Shown here: one piece after another, positions 33,652-33,858 of the stretch
Layout of the letters: every line of letters starts with the position of its first letter
How positions within the stretch are numbered: the first letter of the stretch is position 1
Program-made: the position numbers and the translations under genes
Notes under the pieces: model-generated
Seen by the model: the letters and a program-made list of their open reading frames with translations, nothing else
Databases searched by the model: none
Told to the model about the DNA's origin: nothing
Source of the DNA: an uncultured Bacteroidales bacterium
Lineage (GTDB): Bacteria > Bacteroidota > Bacteroidia > Bacteroidales > UBA4417
DNA: 33,858 nt
NCBI GenBank assembly: GCA_937965665.1
Contig: CALCJE010000265.1
Coordinates: 1 to 33,858, forward strand
Direction: 5' to 3'

Positions 33652-33659
33652 CAAAAATA
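33652..33659 (-). promoter_or_regulatory. -7 promoter element of the T9SS two-gene unit
   Basis: TATTTTTG on the minus strand is a perfect TAnnTTTG box about 63 bp before the start codon at 33589. No ideal TTG lies at -33. Confidence 0.5.
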
Positions 33660-33740
33660 CTTTTGAATGTTTTAGCAGAAAAGAGTATTTCTACCTGTTT
33701 TCAGTACAAAGGCTTTTTGATAATAGCGGTCCACCTGGTT

Positions 33741-33857
33741 CTAAATTTTTTGAGATGCAGGAATAGGGAAGTATTTCTTACCTGACATCACCGTATTATA
33801 GGCGTCAGTCAGTTGTGGCAAAGTAGGTGGTTTTAAAAGGAAACCGCTTGTACCGGC
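33741..33857 (-). CDS. C-terminal end of a response-regulator receiver domain (partial)
   Basis: A minus-strand frame running in from the right edge of the window for 38 codons to TAG at 33743-33741. It reads AGTSGFLLKPPTLPQL then TDAYNTVMSGKKYFP. This matches the end of a receiver (REC) domain: G-x-x-G-[FY]-L-L-K with the conserved Lys-Pro, then helix 5 and the G-x-x-Y-F tail typical of NarL/LuxR-type regulators. In those proteins a DNA-binding HTH domain follows, but here a stop comes right after ASQKI. The frame continues open for 22 codons beyond the stop without HTH features. It may be a receiver-only protein, a truncated gene, or a chance resemblance in a short stretch; the rest lies outside the window. 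Confidence 0.45.
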   Translation of the reverse strand, partial: AGTSGFLLKPPTLPQLTDAYNTVMSGKKYFPIPASQKI

Positions 33858-33858
33858 A

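Overview
The window looks like a chromosomal segment of a Bacteroidota bacterium, probably of Bacteroidales type. The evidence is two very large secreted proteins with type IX secretion (T9SS) C-terminal sorting domains, a DUF5916 outer-membrane-type protein, a TrpB2-type tryptophan synthase beta chain, a divergent membrane pyrophosphatase, a YebC-family regulator, and repeated use of the Bacteroidota promoter -7 element TAnnTTTG (often with TTG about 19 bp upstream). The host genes are roughly 45-50% G+C; two genes near the middle are only about 27-30% G+C in the lines I counted.

Layout. 1-3 kb: a membrane-anchored metallophosphoesterase (+) converges on a class V aminotransferase/cysteine-desulfurase-like enzyme (-). 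3.2-7.9 kb: a 1571-residue exported protein of 25 TPR-like units, including an exact 855-bp-period duplication of a five-unit block. 8-11.3 kb: a LolD-type ABC ATPase and a DUF5916 protein, both on the minus strand. 11.5-12.7 kb: sucC alone, closed by a strong terminator. 12.8-14.4 kb: trpB2 on the minus strand, preceded by what reads as a complete tryptophan attenuator: a TAnnTTTG promoter, a 22-codon leader peptide with three Trp codons (two adjacent), a 13-nt element able to compete with the terminator, and a 9-bp hairpin followed by T5. 14.5-18 kb: a SAM methyltransferase and a divergent H+-pyrophosphatase, each with a clear promoter.

18-22.7 kb is the accessory part. Three minus-strand genes (an AT-rich unknown, a GH30 glycosidase, an AT-rich exported unknown) are separated by four copies of one terminator-like repeat. 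The copies fall into two subtypes in the order a-b-a-b, so each AT-rich gene lies between an a and a b copy. The first AT-rich gene is also bounded by a 14-bp inverted repeat (13/14 matches) three bases after its stop and about 26 bases before its start. This looks like cassette insertion, but no recombinase is present in the window.

23-33.9 kb: yebC with a 16-bp-stem terminator, then two likely co-transcribed T9SS substrates (a 2208-residue multidomain subtilase and a 1041-residue FG-GAP/ASPIC-UnbV protein with five 90-residue Ig-like repeats). The right edge carries the C-terminal end of a response-regulator receiver domain that stops before any output domain. No rRNA, tRNA, CRISPR array, transposase or integrase was seen.
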